64,000 nucleotides of DNA, taken from the NCBI RefSeq assembly GCF_009829075.1, contig NZ_WUQZ01000002.1, positions 23,958 to 87,957 of the forward strand. The letters are read 5' to 3'. This document shows positions 43,083 to 52,931 of this stretch, one piece after another. The DNA is from Sphingobacterium composti. Lineage in GTDB: Bacteria; Bacteroidota; Bacteroidia; Sphingobacteriales; Sphingobacteriaceae. The notes beneath the pieces were generated by a model. The model did no database searches, was not told where the DNA came from, and saw only the letters and a program-made list of their open reading frames with translations. The number at the start of each line of letters is the position of its first letter. The first letter of the stretch is position 1. The position numbers and the translations under genes are program-made.

Positions 43083-44768
43083 TTATTCTTGTGTTCTCAA
43101 CTTAGAATTTTTGTACCCGTACATAAAATAAATTACCAAACCAATAGCCAACCAGATTATAAAAATAAACCAGTTGCTAGCTCCTAATTCACTCATTAGG
43201 TAAAGATTAACTAATATACCAATGACTGGAAGCAAAGAAAAATTATGTTTATAAGAAAGGATACTCATTGTCAGCCACGTAAGCCAAAAAACTAGTACAA
43301 GTGACTTGTGCAGAATAACATCTGAAGCACCTAAAGTTTTCCATTCTGATAAACTGTCTTGACCGTACATATACATCAAAACCAATCCTACAATAAAGCT
43401 CAATCCTACGATGTACTTACCATTGACATAAGGAACTTTGAATTTTGACTTAGCTGAAAGACCTGATTTGTCCATATACAGAACACCTGCACAAACCAAG
43501 ATGAAAGCGAAAAACGTACCTACAGAAGTCAAATCGACAAAGAAATCCATTTTAAAAAACAAGGCAGGAATAGCAACTACAAAACCTGTCACTATTGTAG
43601 CAAATGAAGGGGTTTTGTATTTAGGATGAATCGTAGCGAATTTCTTCCATAATAAGCCATCACGACTCATCGTCATCCAAATACGTGGTTGCGCCAATTG
43701 GAATACCAATAATGCACTTGTAATAGCAATAACTGATGTCACCGATATAATCCCCGCCATATGGTCAAAACCCACATATTGAAATACGTAAGCCAAAGGG
43801 TCTTTCACGTTTAATTCCGTATAATTCACCATTCCTGTCAGCACCAATGTAATCAAGACATATAATACCGCACAAATTACCAAACAATAAATCATCGCAC
43901 GAGGAAGGTCACGTTGAGGGTTTTTACATTCCTCTGCTGTTGTCGAAATCGAGTCAAAACCAATAAAAGCAAAGAAAACGGCTGCTACCCCACTCATCAC
44001 GCCACTCAATCCATTTGGTGCAAAAGGTGTCCAATTTTCAGGCTTTACAAAAAATAGTCCTCCAAAAATTACAGCCAAAATGATTCCTATTTTAACAACA
44101 ACCATAATATTACTGGCACGCTGTGATTCTTTGATACCAATATAAACTAACCAAGTCACCAACACGGTAATCAATCCAGCTGGCATATCAAAAATAATAG
44201 GCATATCACCAATTCTTGGCGCTGTGTCATATGCTTGTAAAGCAATTTTATCTATACCAGTCAATTTATCAGCCCCCACATCAAGCATTTTAGCATGAGC
44301 TTCTATGGCATAGCCTGGAGCCATTGTCATCCACTTGGGGAGATGTATTCCGAATCCTTCGAGCATTGATACAAAATATTGTGACCATGAAATGGCAACA
44401 ACCATATTGGAAACTGCATATTCTAAAACTAATGCCCAACCGATAATCCAAGCGAATAATTCACCAAAAGCCACATAAGCATAGGTATAAGCAGAACCTG
44501 AAACAGGAACAGTACTTGCAAATTGTGCGTATGAAAGCGCTGTAAAAACACAGGCAAAGGCAACAAAAACAAATAACATAGAAACAGCAGGCCCACCATT
44601 GTACGATGCCAAACCTATCGTACTAAAAATTCCTGCTCCAACGATAGCCGCTATTCCTAACGAAACTAAATCGCGAACACCTAGTATTTTAGCTAGTCCA
44701 CTTCCTTTCGTTTCAGCGTCTAATAGTATCTGGTCAACACTTTTCTTTTTGAAAAGTTGATTTTTCAT
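43083..44768 (-). CDS. APC superfamily amino acid permease
   Basis: 561 residues with about 12-14 hydrophobic helices. The opening GLAKILGVRDLVSLGIAAIVGAGIFSTIGLAS and FAFIGFDSISTTAEECKNPQRDLPRAMI are APC/cationic-amino-acid-transporter hallmarks. A charged N-terminal stretch and the YxxxxGW-like region PVSGSAYTYAYVAFGELFAWIIGWALVLEYAVS agree. Substrate cannot be inferred. It ends 9 bases after the bidirectional terminator and begins 29 bases before the AcpH-like gene stop. Confidence 0.9.
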   Translation of the reverse strand: MKNQLFKKKSVDQILLDAETKGSGLAKILGVRDLVSLGIAAIVGAGIFSTIGLASYNGGPAVSMLFVFVAFACVFTALSYAQFASTVPVSGSAYTYAYVAFGELFAWIIGWALVLEYAVSNMVVAISWSQYFVSMLEGFGIHLPKWMTMAPGYAIEAHAKMLDVGADKLTGIDKIALQAYDTAPRIGDMPIIFDMPAGLITVLVTWLVYIGIKESQRASNIMVVVKIGIILAVIFGGLFFVKPENWTPFAPNGLSGVMSGVAAVFFAFIGFDSISTTAEECKNPQRDLPRAMIYCLVICAVLYVLITLVLTGMVNYTELNVKDPLAYVFQYVGFDHMAGIISVTSVIAITSALLVFQLAQPRIWMTMSRDGLLWKKFATIHPKYKTPSFATIVTGFVVAIPALFFKMDFFVDLTSVGTFFAFILVCAGVLYMDKSGLSAKSKFKVPYVNGKYIVGLSFIVGLVLMYMYGQDSLSEWKTLGASDVILHKSLVLVFWLTWLTMSILSYKHNFSLLPVIGILVNLYLMSELGASNWFIFIIWLAIGLVIYFMYGYKNSKLRTQE

Positions 44769-44797
44769 ATAATTAATATTTTGGTCAATTAAAACAC

Positions 44798-45472
44798 TTA
44801 GTCCAACTGTTGAGTGATATATGTATAGATTTCGTAATAATCTTTCAACTCTTCTCGTTGATAATCATCCAATTGCTGAGCAAGCACCTCAAAATGATGA
44901 TTTTCTGGAGTAAAACTCCATACTCGCTTACAAATATTGAATAGAGCATGCGGAAGATTTTCCACTTTTGCATACTCAAAGATATATTTTGAGGCAACAA
45001 ATCTATCATAAAAGTTGTAAAATCTTTTTACATCAACGATTTCAAATGTATCTAAGTATTTAGTCAGCGTATTTTTATCAATATGTTCCAAATGCTCATA
45101 CAATCGAGCTACAGACAATAAATTATTAGCTATTAACTTGTGATCAAGCAATAATTCTAAACTAATATGTGCTAAAAAAGAAGCGCGTATCGGAAGGTCG
45201 GCTATATTATGCTCGATGATTTTACGGATTACGTGTGTATGATGATAGAAAAAGTCCGAACTGTGAAACAATTTGTCAACCTCCACATGCTTTTTCCATC
45301 CTTCGGTAATTGAATTACTTTTAATACCTAAAGGAAATGAACTTTCAAATTTGTGTAATTGAAAAGAATAATTTTTGTCGGCATTCTTTAATAAATCAGG
45401 CAAAAGCCCACCTAATACTTGCTCAGAATAAGCAGCATACCGCTCGAAATAGTAATGGGACAAAAAATTCAA
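44798..45472 (-). CDS. acyl-carrier-protein phosphodiesterase-like (AcpH-like) protein
   Basis: 224 residues. The opening MNFLSHYYFERYAAYSEQVLGGLLPDLLKNAD resembles the AcpH/DUF479 family start (NFLAHLxLA...GNLLGDFVKG) in a diverged form; DHHTH-like FFYHHTHVIRKI and LAHISLELLLDHKLI also fit the all-helical HD-like family. The residues around VDKLFHSSDFFYHHTHVIR may bind metal. A phosphopantetheine hydrolase role is inferred weakly; a conserved Bacteroidota protein of unknown function is equally possible. It is divergent from tyrS. Confidence 0.55.
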   Translation of the reverse strand: MNFLSHYYFERYAAYSEQVLGGLLPDLLKNADKNYSFQLHKFESSFPLGIKSNSITEGWKKHVEVDKLFHSSDFFYHHTHVIRKIIEHNIADLPIRASFLAHISLELLLDHKLIANNLLSVARLYEHLEHIDKNTLTKYLDTFEIVDVKRFYNFYDRFVASKYIFEYAKVENLPHALFNICKRVWSFTPENHHFEVLAQQLDDYQREELKDYYEIYTYITQQLD

Positions 45473-45520
45473 AATACAGTAATTACATAATTATTAATCG
45501 TAATATACGTCATAATCTGT

Positions 45521-45528
45521 TATCTTTG
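45521..45528 (+). promoter_or_regulatory. tyrS: tyrS promoter -7 element
   Basis: TATCTTTG fits TAnnTTTG; start inferred near 45534, leader about 31 bases. Confidence 0.6.
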
Positions 45529-45564
45529 CAATCTTAAATCAAAAAAATATATAATCATATCGTT

Positions 45565-46848
45565 ATGAATTTTGTAGAAGAATTACGTTGGAGAGGCATG
45601 CTTCAAGATATCATGCCGGGTACTGAAGATTTACTGAACAAAGAAAAAGTTTCAGGTTATATCGGTTTTGACCCAACTGGCGATTCTTTACATGTGGGGC
45701 ATTTGACTCAAATCATGACATTAATCCATTTTCAAAATGCAGGACACAAGCCTGTTGCCCTTGTCGGAGGAGCTACGGGTATGATTGGTGATCCATCATT
45801 CAAGTCTGCAGAAAGAAATCTATTGGACGAAGCTACATTGAATCACAATGTAAACTGTCTAAAAAAACAACTAGCAAAGTTTTTAAATTTTGGTGATGGT
45901 GAAAACGACGCCAAAATGGTAAACAACTACGATTGGTTCAAAGATTTCAGCTTTTTGGATTTTATTCGTGATGTGGGTAAGTTGATTACGGTCAACTACA
46001 TGATGTCCAAGGATTCGGTAAAGAAACGCTTAGAAGGTGATAACGGTCTTTCGTTCACTGAGTTTACTTATCAATTGATTCAAGGATATGATTTTTATTA
46101 TTTGTGGAAGCACCACAACTGTAAAATCCAAATGGGTGGTTCGGATCAATGGGGTAATATCGTAACAGGTTCGGAGATGATTCGTCGTCAAGACCAAGGT
46201 ACGGCTTACGCATTGACTACGCAATTAATCAAAAAAGCTGACGGACAGAAATTCGGTAAAACTGAATCTGGTGCTGTTTGGTTGGATGCTAAGAAAACTT
46301 CGCCTTTCAAATATTACCAATTCTGGTTGAACACATCCGATGATGATGCGAAAAACTGGATTAAAATCTTTACATTAAAATCGAAAGAAGAAATCGATGC
46401 TATCATCGCTGAACATGATGCTGCTCCTCATTTGAGAGCAGTTCAAAAAGCTTTAGCAAAAGATATCACTATCCGTACACACTCTGAAGACGCGTACGAA
46501 ACAGCGGTTAAAACTTCTGAATTCTTATTCGGTAACGGTTCATTGGAATTCTTAGCAAGCCTAGACCATGATGCTGTATTGGATGTATTTGATGGTGTAC
46601 CTCAATTTACAGTGAACAAAGCTGAATTAGAATCTGGAGTAAATATTTTAGATTTATTAGCCGTACAAACACAAGTTTTTGCTTCCAAAGGCGAAGCGAA
46701 GAAAATGTTGACTGGTGGTGGTGTATCGTTGAATAAAGTAAAATTAAGCGATATCGAACAAACAGTTACTTCTGCTGATTTAATTAACAACAAATATTTA
46801 GTTGCTCAAAAAGGTAAAAAGAATTATTTCTTGATTATCGCAGAGTAA
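45565..46848 (+). CDS. tyrS: tyrosyl-tRNA synthetase
   Basis: 427-residue class-I synthetase. The HIGH motif is HVGHLTQ, and the KMSKS motif is degenerate, [22 protein letters not shown] contains the tyrosine-binding region, and an S4 RNA-binding domain forms the C-terminus ([18 protein letters not shown]). Monocistronic with its own promoter and terminator. Confidence 0.97.
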   Translation: MNFVEELRWRGMLQDIMPGTEDLLNKEKVSGYIGFDPTGDSLHVGHLTQIMTLIHFQNAGHKPVALVGGATGMIGDPSFKSAERNLLDEATLNHNVNCLKKQLAKFLNFGDGENDAKMVNNYDWFKDFSFLDFIRDVGKLITVNYMMSKDSVKKRLEGDNGLSFTEFTYQLIQGYDFYYLWKHHNCKIQMGGSDQWGNIVTGSEMIRRQDQGTAYALTTQLIKKADGQKFGKTESGAVWLDAKKTSPFKYYQFWLNTSDDDAKNWIKIFTLKSKEEIDAIIAEHDAAPHLRAVQKALAKDITIRTHSEDAYETAVKTSEFLFGNGSLEFLASLDHDAVLDVFDGVPQFTVNKAELESGVNILDLLAVQTQVFASKGEAKKMLTGGGVSLNKVKLSDIEQTVTSADLINNKYLVAQKGKKNYFLIIAE

Positions 46849-46870
46849 TTTGGTTTTTTAGATATTTTGT

Positions 46871-46900
46871 AAAGCCTCAATCTTTGATTGAGGCTTTTTT
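46871..46900 (+). terminator. tyrS terminator
   Basis: AAAGCCTCAATC-ttt-GATTGAGGCTTT stem followed by TTT. Confidence 0.92.
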
Positions 46901-47154
46901 ATGTACGTAACTGTCATTCTGACGACAGGAAGAATCTAAAAATTCACTTTTCTGACTTATAACTCTACTACCTCGCTCTAGCCGCCAGTAGCTTATACTT
47001 TATTACCTCAAAAAGGTATACAATAAACTTGTCGCTAAAATCCTTTAGCTGTCTAACCTATGCTTCCACCTGCAGATGCCAAAATATTTCAAGGCGACAG
47101 GCTTAGAATTTGTAAGGTCTGTGCTTTGATATTTTATAAATTCCCTTCAAGCCT

Positions 47155-47225
47155 TCATATCGACCGTAAGGAGATACCCTAAAAGAATTCTCTAATCTTT
47201 AGATTTCTCCTTCCGTCGGAATGAC
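47155..47225. repeat. type A repeat unit 1
   Basis: TCATATCGACCGTAAGGAG ... CTCCTTCCGTCGGAATGAC; ends pair imperfectly. Confidence 0.85.
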
Positions 47226-47238
47226 AAAGTGATAATAC

Positions 47239-47313
47239 TCATTGCGAGGAAGCACGAAGAAGCAATCTATTGTATACTATCTTTTTTAGATTGCTGCGTA
47301 CCTCGCAATGACG
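47239..47313. repeat. type B repeat unit 1
   Basis: TCATTGCGAGGAAGCACGAAG ... CGTACCTCGCAATGACG; terminal inverted repeats of about 11 bases; AAGCAATCT / AGATTGCTG inside. Confidence 0.88.
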
Positions 47314-47326
47314 ACAAATTAAAAGC

Positions 47327-47410
47327 GTCATATCGACCGTAGGGAGAATATCTAGAAGCAGACTTTAATGAATTCTCTAATCTTTAGATTCCTCCTTACG
47401 TCGGAATGAC
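47327..47410. repeat. type A repeat unit 2
   Basis: GTCATATCGACCGTAGGGAG ... CTCCTTACGTCGGAATGAC. Confidence 0.88.
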
Positions 47411-47423
47411 GAAATAGAAAAAA

Positions 47424-47503
47424 CGTCATTGCGAGGAGGTACGAAGAAGCAATCTACTTTAAACTATCATTTCTTTTAGATTGCTTCGTACCTCGCAATG
47501 ACG
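47424..47503. repeat. type B repeat unit 2
   Basis: CGTCATTGCGAGGAGGTACG and CGTACCTCGCAATGACG at the ends; the outer 17 bases pair almost perfectly, AAGCAATCT / AGATTGCTT pairs within. Confidence 0.9.
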
Positions 47504-47626
47504 ACAATTTAAAAGCGTCATATCGACAGTAGGGAGATATCTAAAAATGCTTCTTCTTATGTAGTGTCTTTTGATTTCTAAATTTGCTCAAATGATTCTA
47601 TAAATTTAAGATTTTACATGTAACAC

Positions 47627-48516
47627 TTACAAAACTGTAGTGTTTAACAATACAACCTTATTCTCTAACATCAAATACACCTTATCGTATCTTGTTTTAT
47701 ACATTTTATTATAATCGAAATAATCTAATGAGAATGAAGAAGAGTTTCTACCCTCATGAGCATATATCAACAACCAAATTTCATCATATTCTACATTATA
47801 ATTGAAAGGTTTATCTATCTTTTTATTTATTAATTTTTCTATTAAGTCTTCAGAAATGCTATTATTATTTATTACATTTTGCGAACTATGCCCCCCAGCT
47901 TCACCTGTTAAATACCATTCATTTATTGGATTATTAGCATTTCGAACATTTACCCAATTCACAAATTTGGAATTATGAAATTGAAACACTTTGTACATCG
48001 TGAATGATTGCCTATTACTCTTGATAATCTCAATATGTTTTACAACCTTAATCAAATCATCTACAATTGTTTGTTTTTCTTTTTTCAAAAAAATAAAATC
48101 TTTGTACCAGACATTATCAAATGAAAAACTAATAGATAAATTATACTTTAGGAGTGGATGTTGAGCACCAAACTCTGACATTGCGTCATTTAAAATAAAC
48201 TCTATTTCTTTCTCACTTCGTTTTAAATGCTCTTGATTTAAACTGGTTAGCTCAATCCCTATAGGTTTTTTATTATTTCCTGACAATAATAAAAAATCAG
48301 ACTCTGGTTCTTTTAAAAATGATTCAAATTTTAAGTCAACTCTTTTTAATAATCCTAAAAACCTATCAAGATTAATTTTCTCCTCTTTAGCTTTAGATAG
48401 TTCACTCAATAATTTCTTATGTTCTTTTGAATTTGATTTATCAATTTCTTTTTAAAGTTTATAATAGATTCAGTTAAATCCTCAATCTTATTAATCGTAA
48501 AATTATTCCAATGCAT
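47627..48516 (-). pseudogene. unknown protein gene with a homopolymer frameshift
   Basis: The main frame (47627-48409) encodes 260 residues from a TTG, but it stays open upstream to a TAA at 48453-48455. The frame from ATG 48516 (MHWNNFTINKIEDLTESIINF) runs into it at a run of five T (48449-48453): one extra base would fuse them into about 295 residues (...NFKKEIDKSNSKEHKKLLSEL). FLLLSGNNKKPIGIELTSL resembles a PD-(D/E)XK nuclease strand, but the match is weak. I do not recognise the family. Either a real frameshift or a sequencing error. It is AT-rich and neighbours the repeat array, as for horizontally acquired DNA. Confidence 0.6.
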
Positions 48517-48588
48517 AAGTTAATAATTCGGATATACTGAAATTAATAAAAATTATATCGAATTAACAACACAAATCACTTTCCTTTG

Positions 48589-48596
48589 TACCTTTG
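48589..48596 (+). promoter_or_regulatory. -7 element directly before the aminotransferase start
   Basis: TACCTTTG fits TAnnTTTG and ends 4 bases before the ATG at 48601, which would give a leaderless or nearly leaderless transcript. No -33 TTG at the expected spacing. Confidence 0.5.
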
Positions 48597-48600
48597 CACT

Positions 48601-49788
48601 ATGATTAGTAACAGAGAGCTATTCTTAAAAAATACAGCTCAAACCTCGGAAAGTCCACGACTTATCGAAATCGAAAAAGCCGAAGGTTCTTATCTTTACG
48701 GACCTCAAGGACAAAAATATTTAGACTTAGTATCAGGTTTTAATGTCAGTAATATTGGTCATCGCCACCCAAAAGTTATTGCGGCAATTCAACACCAATT
48801 AGAAAAATATTTGCACGTAACAGTATATGGCGAATTTGTGCAAGCGCCACAAGTACAATTTGCAACCAAATTATTAGAAAACCTGCCTTCATCTTTTGGT
48901 TCAGTTTATTTGACTAATTCTGGTGCGGAGGCAGTAGAAGGTTCGATGAAGATTGCTAAACGTTTCACGAGTCGTCGTCAAATCATCGCGGCTAAAAATG
49001 CATATCACGGAAGTACGCAAGGTGCATTGAGCTTGATTGGTGGTACACAATACCAAGAAGCTTATGCTCCTCTCCTACCAGAAATTGATTTTATCGAGTT
49101 TAATTCTCTTTTTGATTTAGAATCAATCACGGAGAAAACAGCCGCAGTCATTGTAGAAGCTATACAAGGTGAGGCGGGCGTTCGTGTTCCTTCAGCCGAA
49201 TATATGCAGTCGCTTCGGGCAAAATGTTCGGAAGTTGGCGCTTTATTAATATTTGATGAGATACAAACAGGTTTTGGACGTACGGGTAAATTGTTTGCGT
49301 TTGAACATTTTGATATTGTTCCAGATATTTTGATGTTGGCAAAAGGTATTGGAGGCGGTATGCCTTTAGGTGCGTTTGTAGCACCTAAAAAAATTATGGA
49401 TGTTATCAAAGCCAATCCCATGTTGGGACATATCACGACATTTGGTGGTCATCCTGTATCTTGTACTGCAGCATTAGCTTCGCTAAATGTTATTCTAGAA
49501 GAGCAGCTAGTGGAAGGTGTAGCACATAAAGTCAAAATTTTCCGTCAGGAACTAGCGCATCCAAAAATCAAAGAAATTCGTGGTTTGGGCTTAATGATGT
49601 GTTTGCAATTGGAGAATTTTGACCAAGTGTATAATGTAAGCAAATATTGTGCGGACAATGGGGTCATGATAGACTGGTATTTACATTGCGAAACGGCTTT
49701 ACGAGTAGCACCTCCTCTAACTATTTCTGAAGAAGAAATCAAAGAAGCTTGTCATATCATCAAAGAAGGAATTGATAAATTCTGTTAA
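48601..49788 (+). CDS. class-III PLP aminotransferase
   Basis: 395 residues from the ATG at 48601; a longer in-frame start at 48586 is less likely given the promoter. The fold-type I aminotransferase motifs are LDLVSGFNVSNIGHRHPKV, TNSGAEAVEGSMKIAKRF, NAYHGSTQGALSL, IFDEIQTGFGRTGKLFAFEHF and the PLP lysine in LAKGIGGGMPLGAF. Class III covers acetylornithine, 4-aminobutyrate and ornithine aminotransferases; the specificity cannot be fixed. The next gene is 32 bases downstream. Confidence 0.88.
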   Translation: MISNRELFLKNTAQTSESPRLIEIEKAEGSYLYGPQGQKYLDLVSGFNVSNIGHRHPKVIAAIQHQLEKYLHVTVYGEFVQAPQVQFATKLLENLPSSFGSVYLTNSGAEAVEGSMKIAKRFTSRRQIIAAKNAYHGSTQGALSLIGGTQYQEAYAPLLPEIDFIEFNSLFDLESITEKTAAVIVEAIQGEAGVRVPSAEYMQSLRAKCSEVGALLIFDEIQTGFGRTGKLFAFEHFDIVPDILMLAKGIGGGMPLGAFVAPKKIMDVIKANPMLGHITTFGGHPVSCTAALASLNVILEEQLVEGVAHKVKIFRQELAHPKIKEIRGLGLMMCLQLENFDQVYNVSKYCADNGVMIDWYLHCETALRVAPPLTISEEEIKEACHIIKEGIDKFC

Positions 49789-49820
49789 TATGCATATTTT
49801 AGAGGGATAAACCTTAAACT

Positions 49821-50570
49821 ATGAAAGACAGAAGAAGTTTTCTGAAACAAAGCTTAGCCGCAATAGGCACAACAGTAATTGGTAGCAATTTGGCTCATGC
49901 GGAATCATTTGCTGTCAAAGAAAATAAAATTGAATTACGAAAAAACGACATCATTCTTTTTCAAGGAGATTCGATAACTGACCATGGGAGAAATAGAGAA
50001 AAGTTAGGTGCGAATGATGTAGATGGTATGGGCAAAGGGTATGCAGCACATACGGCAAGAACACTTTTGCACAAGCATGCTTCCAAAAATTTGCAAATCT
50101 ATAACCGTGGAATCGGTGGGCACAAAGTACCTCAACTGATAGAGCGTTGGCAAAAGGATTGTCTTGATATTAAGCCCAATGTATTGAGTATTTTGATTGG
50201 TGTCAATGATTATTGGCACAAAAGAAATGGGAATTACAGTGGTTCAGCAGCAGAATACAGAGCACAGTATGAAAAGATGTTGGATTTAACGCTAAAACAT
50301 CTTCCTAATGTAAAATTAATCATTGGAGAGCCTTTTGGTGTGAAGGATGTACAACATGTTGATGACAGTTGGTATCCCGAATTTGCGGATTACCAACGTG
50401 TGAGCAAAGAAATAGCGAAAGAATATAAAGCTGTATTTATTCCATACCAAAGTATTTTTGACAAAGCAGAAAAAGAAGCAGAAGGCAAATACTGGGCTTA
50501 CGATGGCGTACATACGAGTATGGCTGGTATTAGTCTAATGGCCGAGTCTGTATTAAAATGTTTTAAATAA
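49821..50570 (+). CDS. Tat-exported SGNH/GDSL hydrolase
   Basis: 249 residues. The signal MKDRRSFLKQSLAAIGTTVIGSNLAHAE contains the twin-arginine motif RRSFLK. The SGNH blocks are GDSITD with S51 (50-54), GIGGHK, the N of GVNDYWH, and D228/H231 in DGVHTS. It is probably a periplasmic esterase, lipase or acetyl-esterase. 32 bases after the aminotransferase, so may be cotranscribed with it. Terminator follows at 50581. Confidence 0.9.
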   Translation: MKDRRSFLKQSLAAIGTTVIGSNLAHAESFAVKENKIELRKNDIILFQGDSITDHGRNREKLGANDVDGMGKGYAAHTARTLLHKHASKNLQIYNRGIGGHKVPQLIERWQKDCLDIKPNVLSILIGVNDYWHKRNGNYSGSAAEYRAQYEKMLDLTLKHLPNVKLIIGEPFGVKDVQHVDDSWYPEFADYQRVSKEIAKEYKAVFIPYQSIFDKAEKEAEGKYWAYDGVHTSMAGISLMAESVLKCFK

Positions 50571-50580
50571 TTCTAAAACA

Positions 50581-50613
50581 AAGCCAATGTTAACAGTAAG
50601 TTAACATTGGCTT
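50581..50613 (+). terminator. terminator after the SGNH hydrolase gene
   Basis: AAGCCAATGTTAA / TTAACATTGGCTT stem of 13 base pairs with a 7-base loop; the T-run is weak (CATACTTTTG). Confidence 0.7.
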
Positions 50614-50615
50614 CA

Positions 50616-50623
50616 TACTTTTG
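50616..50623 (+). promoter_or_regulatory. -7 element for the phosphate transporter
   Basis: TACTTTTG fits TAnnTTTG; transcription start inferred near 50629, leader about 17 bases. Confidence 0.55.
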
Positions 50624-50645
50624 TAGAGTTAACTTTATAATAAGT

Positions 50646-52910
50646 ATGGAACACTACCTTTATTTAGTCATCATTACGATTGTAATATTAGCAGCCATCG
50701 ACTTGATGGTAGGTGTAAGTAATGATGCAGTAAACTTTCTAAATTCCGGATTAGGTTCAAAAGCCTTATCATTCAGACTCATTATGATACTTGCATCTGC
50801 TGGTATCCTTTGTGGTGCAGTATTCTCCAGTGGAATGATGGAAATCGCACGGAGCGGTATTTATGTACCGAGTATGTTTAGTTTTAATGATGTCATGGTC
50901 ATATTTCTAGCCGTCATGATTACAGACATTATTTTGCTCGATGTATTTAACTATTTTGGACTACCTACTTCTACCACTGTATCCATTGTATTCGAATTAT
51001 TAGGAGCAGCAGTATGTCTAGCTCTTTATAAAATAATGACTACCTCAGGTGACTATAGTACGCTTCCACAATATATTAACACAAAAAAAGCATCTGAAAT
51101 AGTTGTCAGTATTTTATTATCTGTAGCAATATCATTTTCGTTAGGTATGCTAGTGCAATACATTTCTCGCGTATTGTTTACTTTCCAATTTCAAAATCGT
51201 ATAAAAACTTTTGGTGTTTTCTTTGGTGGTCTTGCCCTTGCATTAATTTCTTATTTCATCTTAATCAAAGGACTTAAATCAGTAACATTTATTAGTAAAG
51301 ATGTACAAACTTGGATAAGCACACACGAACTAACCTTATTAGGAGGAAGTTTTGTCGTATTTACAATTTTGAGTTTTATTCTTACCCGCCTTAATATCAA
51401 TATCCTTAAGGTAATCATCGGTGTAGGAACTTTTGGATTGGCACTTTCTTTCGCTGGTAATGATTTGGTGAACTTTATCGGTGTTCCTGTAGCGGCGATT
51501 CAGTCTATAGGATTCTTTAAAGCTGCCGGTGAAGGAATTGATCCCAATACCTATATGATGTCTGAATTGGCTTCATCTGAAATTGTTGCGCCGATTTGGA
51601 TTCTAACGATTAGTGGGTTAATCATGATATTCACGTTATGGACATCCAAGAAAGCTCGTACAGTTATCGAAACGGAAATGAGTTTGAGTAGTCAAGATTC
51701 CTCAACTGAAAAATTCCAACCCAATACATTGTCTAGATTAATCGTACGAGGGTTTGTAAACTTGGGTAATGCACTTTCTTATGTAATGCCAAGAACATTA
51801 CAATCCAAATTAGACAAGCGTTTTGAACAATCAGTGACTTCCACGAAGCAAAAATCCAAAGATGAGCCCATGTTTGATATGGTACGTGCTTCGGTAAACT
51901 TAATGGTAGCAAGTAGTTTGATTGCTTTGGGTACATCTATGAAATTGCCTTTATCAACTACTTACGTGACTTTCATGGTCGCTATGGGTACCGCATTTGC
52001 AGATAGAGCTTGGGACCGTGAGTCTGCTGTATACCGCGTATCTGGAGTATTCCATGTAATCGGAGGTTGGTTTTTCACTGCTGCTTGTGCATTTAGTGGA
52101 GCTTTTATAATCGCCTATTTCTTAAAAATTGGTGGAATAGTAAGTTTTGTAGTAGCCCTAATCGTTTTGGCTTTATTATTATTCCAAAATGCGCGTAGTC
52201 ACAAGAAAAAAGTTGCTGAACAAGCCGAACGTAAACTTCAATTAGAAAAAACCGATATTCGTTCTGTACAGCAAGTAACTGAGGCTAGTGCAAATCAAAT
52301 CAGTGAAGTCGTAGCTAAAGCTAACTTATTTTATAGTGAGGTAATTGAGAATTTAATCAAAACTGATTTGACATCATTGTCTATCAACAAAAAGTTGATT
52401 AAAAAACTAAATAAGGATTTAGATTCAACAAATGACAATTTGTACAACTTCATACGTAATCTTGATGATAACTCTGCTAAATCAAGCCGTTACTATATTA
52501 TTTCGTTAGGTTATCTACAAGATATAATCGAAAATTTGTACATTATCACTAATAATGCGCACAATCATGTGGATAATAACCACAAGCCACTTAGAACTAG
52601 TCGTGGAGAAGACCTTCGTTTAGTCACAAAGCAATTGAGTGATTGGTATGCTGAAATTTACAATATGTACAAACGTCTTGAATTCACGAATATTGATTCG
52701 GTAATGAATCAACGTAACAAGATTCAAAGCACTATAAATGAATTAATGGACTTGCAAATAGACGATATTCGTACTACTGACACTAGCCCAAGAAATACGA
52801 GATTATACTTCTCTATTTTGCTAGAAACTAACGAAATGGTAAGTTCGACATTCAAATTGTTAAGACTGCACAAAGAGTTTTTAGAATTCAAACAGGCGAA
52901 TAAGAAATAA
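50646..52910 (+). CDS. PiT-family inorganic phosphate transporter with PhoU-like C-terminal domain
   Basis: 754 residues from the ATG at 50646 (an in-frame ATG 13 codons upstream would precede the promoter). The N-terminal PiT domain has GVSNDAVNFLNSGLGSKAL (about 19-40) and a second conserved block FAGNDLVNFIGVPVAA (about 275). The C-terminal region (about 570-754) is coiled and resembles a PhoU-like domain. The transporter is symmetrical with about 10 or more membrane helices. The PhoU-like part might regulate the transporter. Alternative substrates cannot be excluded. Confidence 0.88.
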   Translation: MEHYLYLVIITIVILAAIDLMVGVSNDAVNFLNSGLGSKALSFRLIMILASAGILCGAVFSSGMMEIARSGIYVPSMFSFNDVMVIFLAVMITDIILLDVFNYFGLPTSTTVSIVFELLGAAVCLALYKIMTTSGDYSTLPQYINTKKASEIVVSILLSVAISFSLGMLVQYISRVLFTFQFQNRIKTFGVFFGGLALALISYFILIKGLKSVTFISKDVQTWISTHELTLLGGSFVVFTILSFILTRLNINILKVIIGVGTFGLALSFAGNDLVNFIGVPVAAIQSIGFFKAAGEGIDPNTYMMSELASSEIVAPIWILTISGLIMIFTLWTSKKARTVIETEMSLSSQDSSTEKFQPNTLSRLIVRGFVNLGNALSYVMPRTLQSKLDKRFEQSVTSTKQKSKDEPMFDMVRASVNLMVASSLIALGTSMKLPLSTTYVTFMVAMGTAFADRAWDRESAVYRVSGVFHVIGGWFFTAACAFSGAFIIAYFLKIGGIVSFVVALIVLALLLFQNARSHKKKVAEQAERKLQLEKTDIRSVQQVTEASANQISEVVAKANLFYSEVIENLIKTDLTSLSINKKLIKKLNKDLDSTNDNLYNFIRNLDDNSAKSSRYYIISLGYLQDIIENLYIITNNAHNHVDNNHKPLRTSRGEDLRLVTKQLSDWYAEIYNMYKRLEFTNIDSVMNQRNKIQSTINELMDLQIDDIRTTDTSPRNTRLYFSILLETNEMVSSTFKLLRLHKEFLEFKQANKK

Positions 52911-52931
52911 TACTAATTCAAATAAATAGAA

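Larger units (their letters stand above)
46901..47626. repeat. array of intergenic inverted-repeat units (types A and B)
   Basis: Two different palindromic units alternate in this 726-base gene-free stretch. Type A (47155-47225, 47327-47410, partial 47517-47541; possibly a half copy at 46912-46945) begins GTCATATCGACCGTAGGGAG and ends CTCCTTACGTCGGAATGAC. Type B (47239-47313, 47424-47503) begins GTCATTGCGAGGAGGTACG and ends CGTACCTCGCAATGACG. In the middle of B, AAGCAATCT and AGATTGCTT pair. Each unit folds into a long stem. The family resembles mobile, noncoding REP/MITE-like elements. No transposase is here. Confidence 0.88.

Noticed and set aside
46901..47626. CRISPR array
   Set aside because: The units are palindromic, 70-84 bases long, of two alternating types and without uniform spacers; no cas genes are seen.
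48407..48453. Programmed -1 frameshift in the unknown gene
   Set aside because: The frame-0 codons TTT AAA AAG do not give a slippery heptamer with proper re-pairing after a -1 shift, and there is no convincing downstream stimulatory stem.
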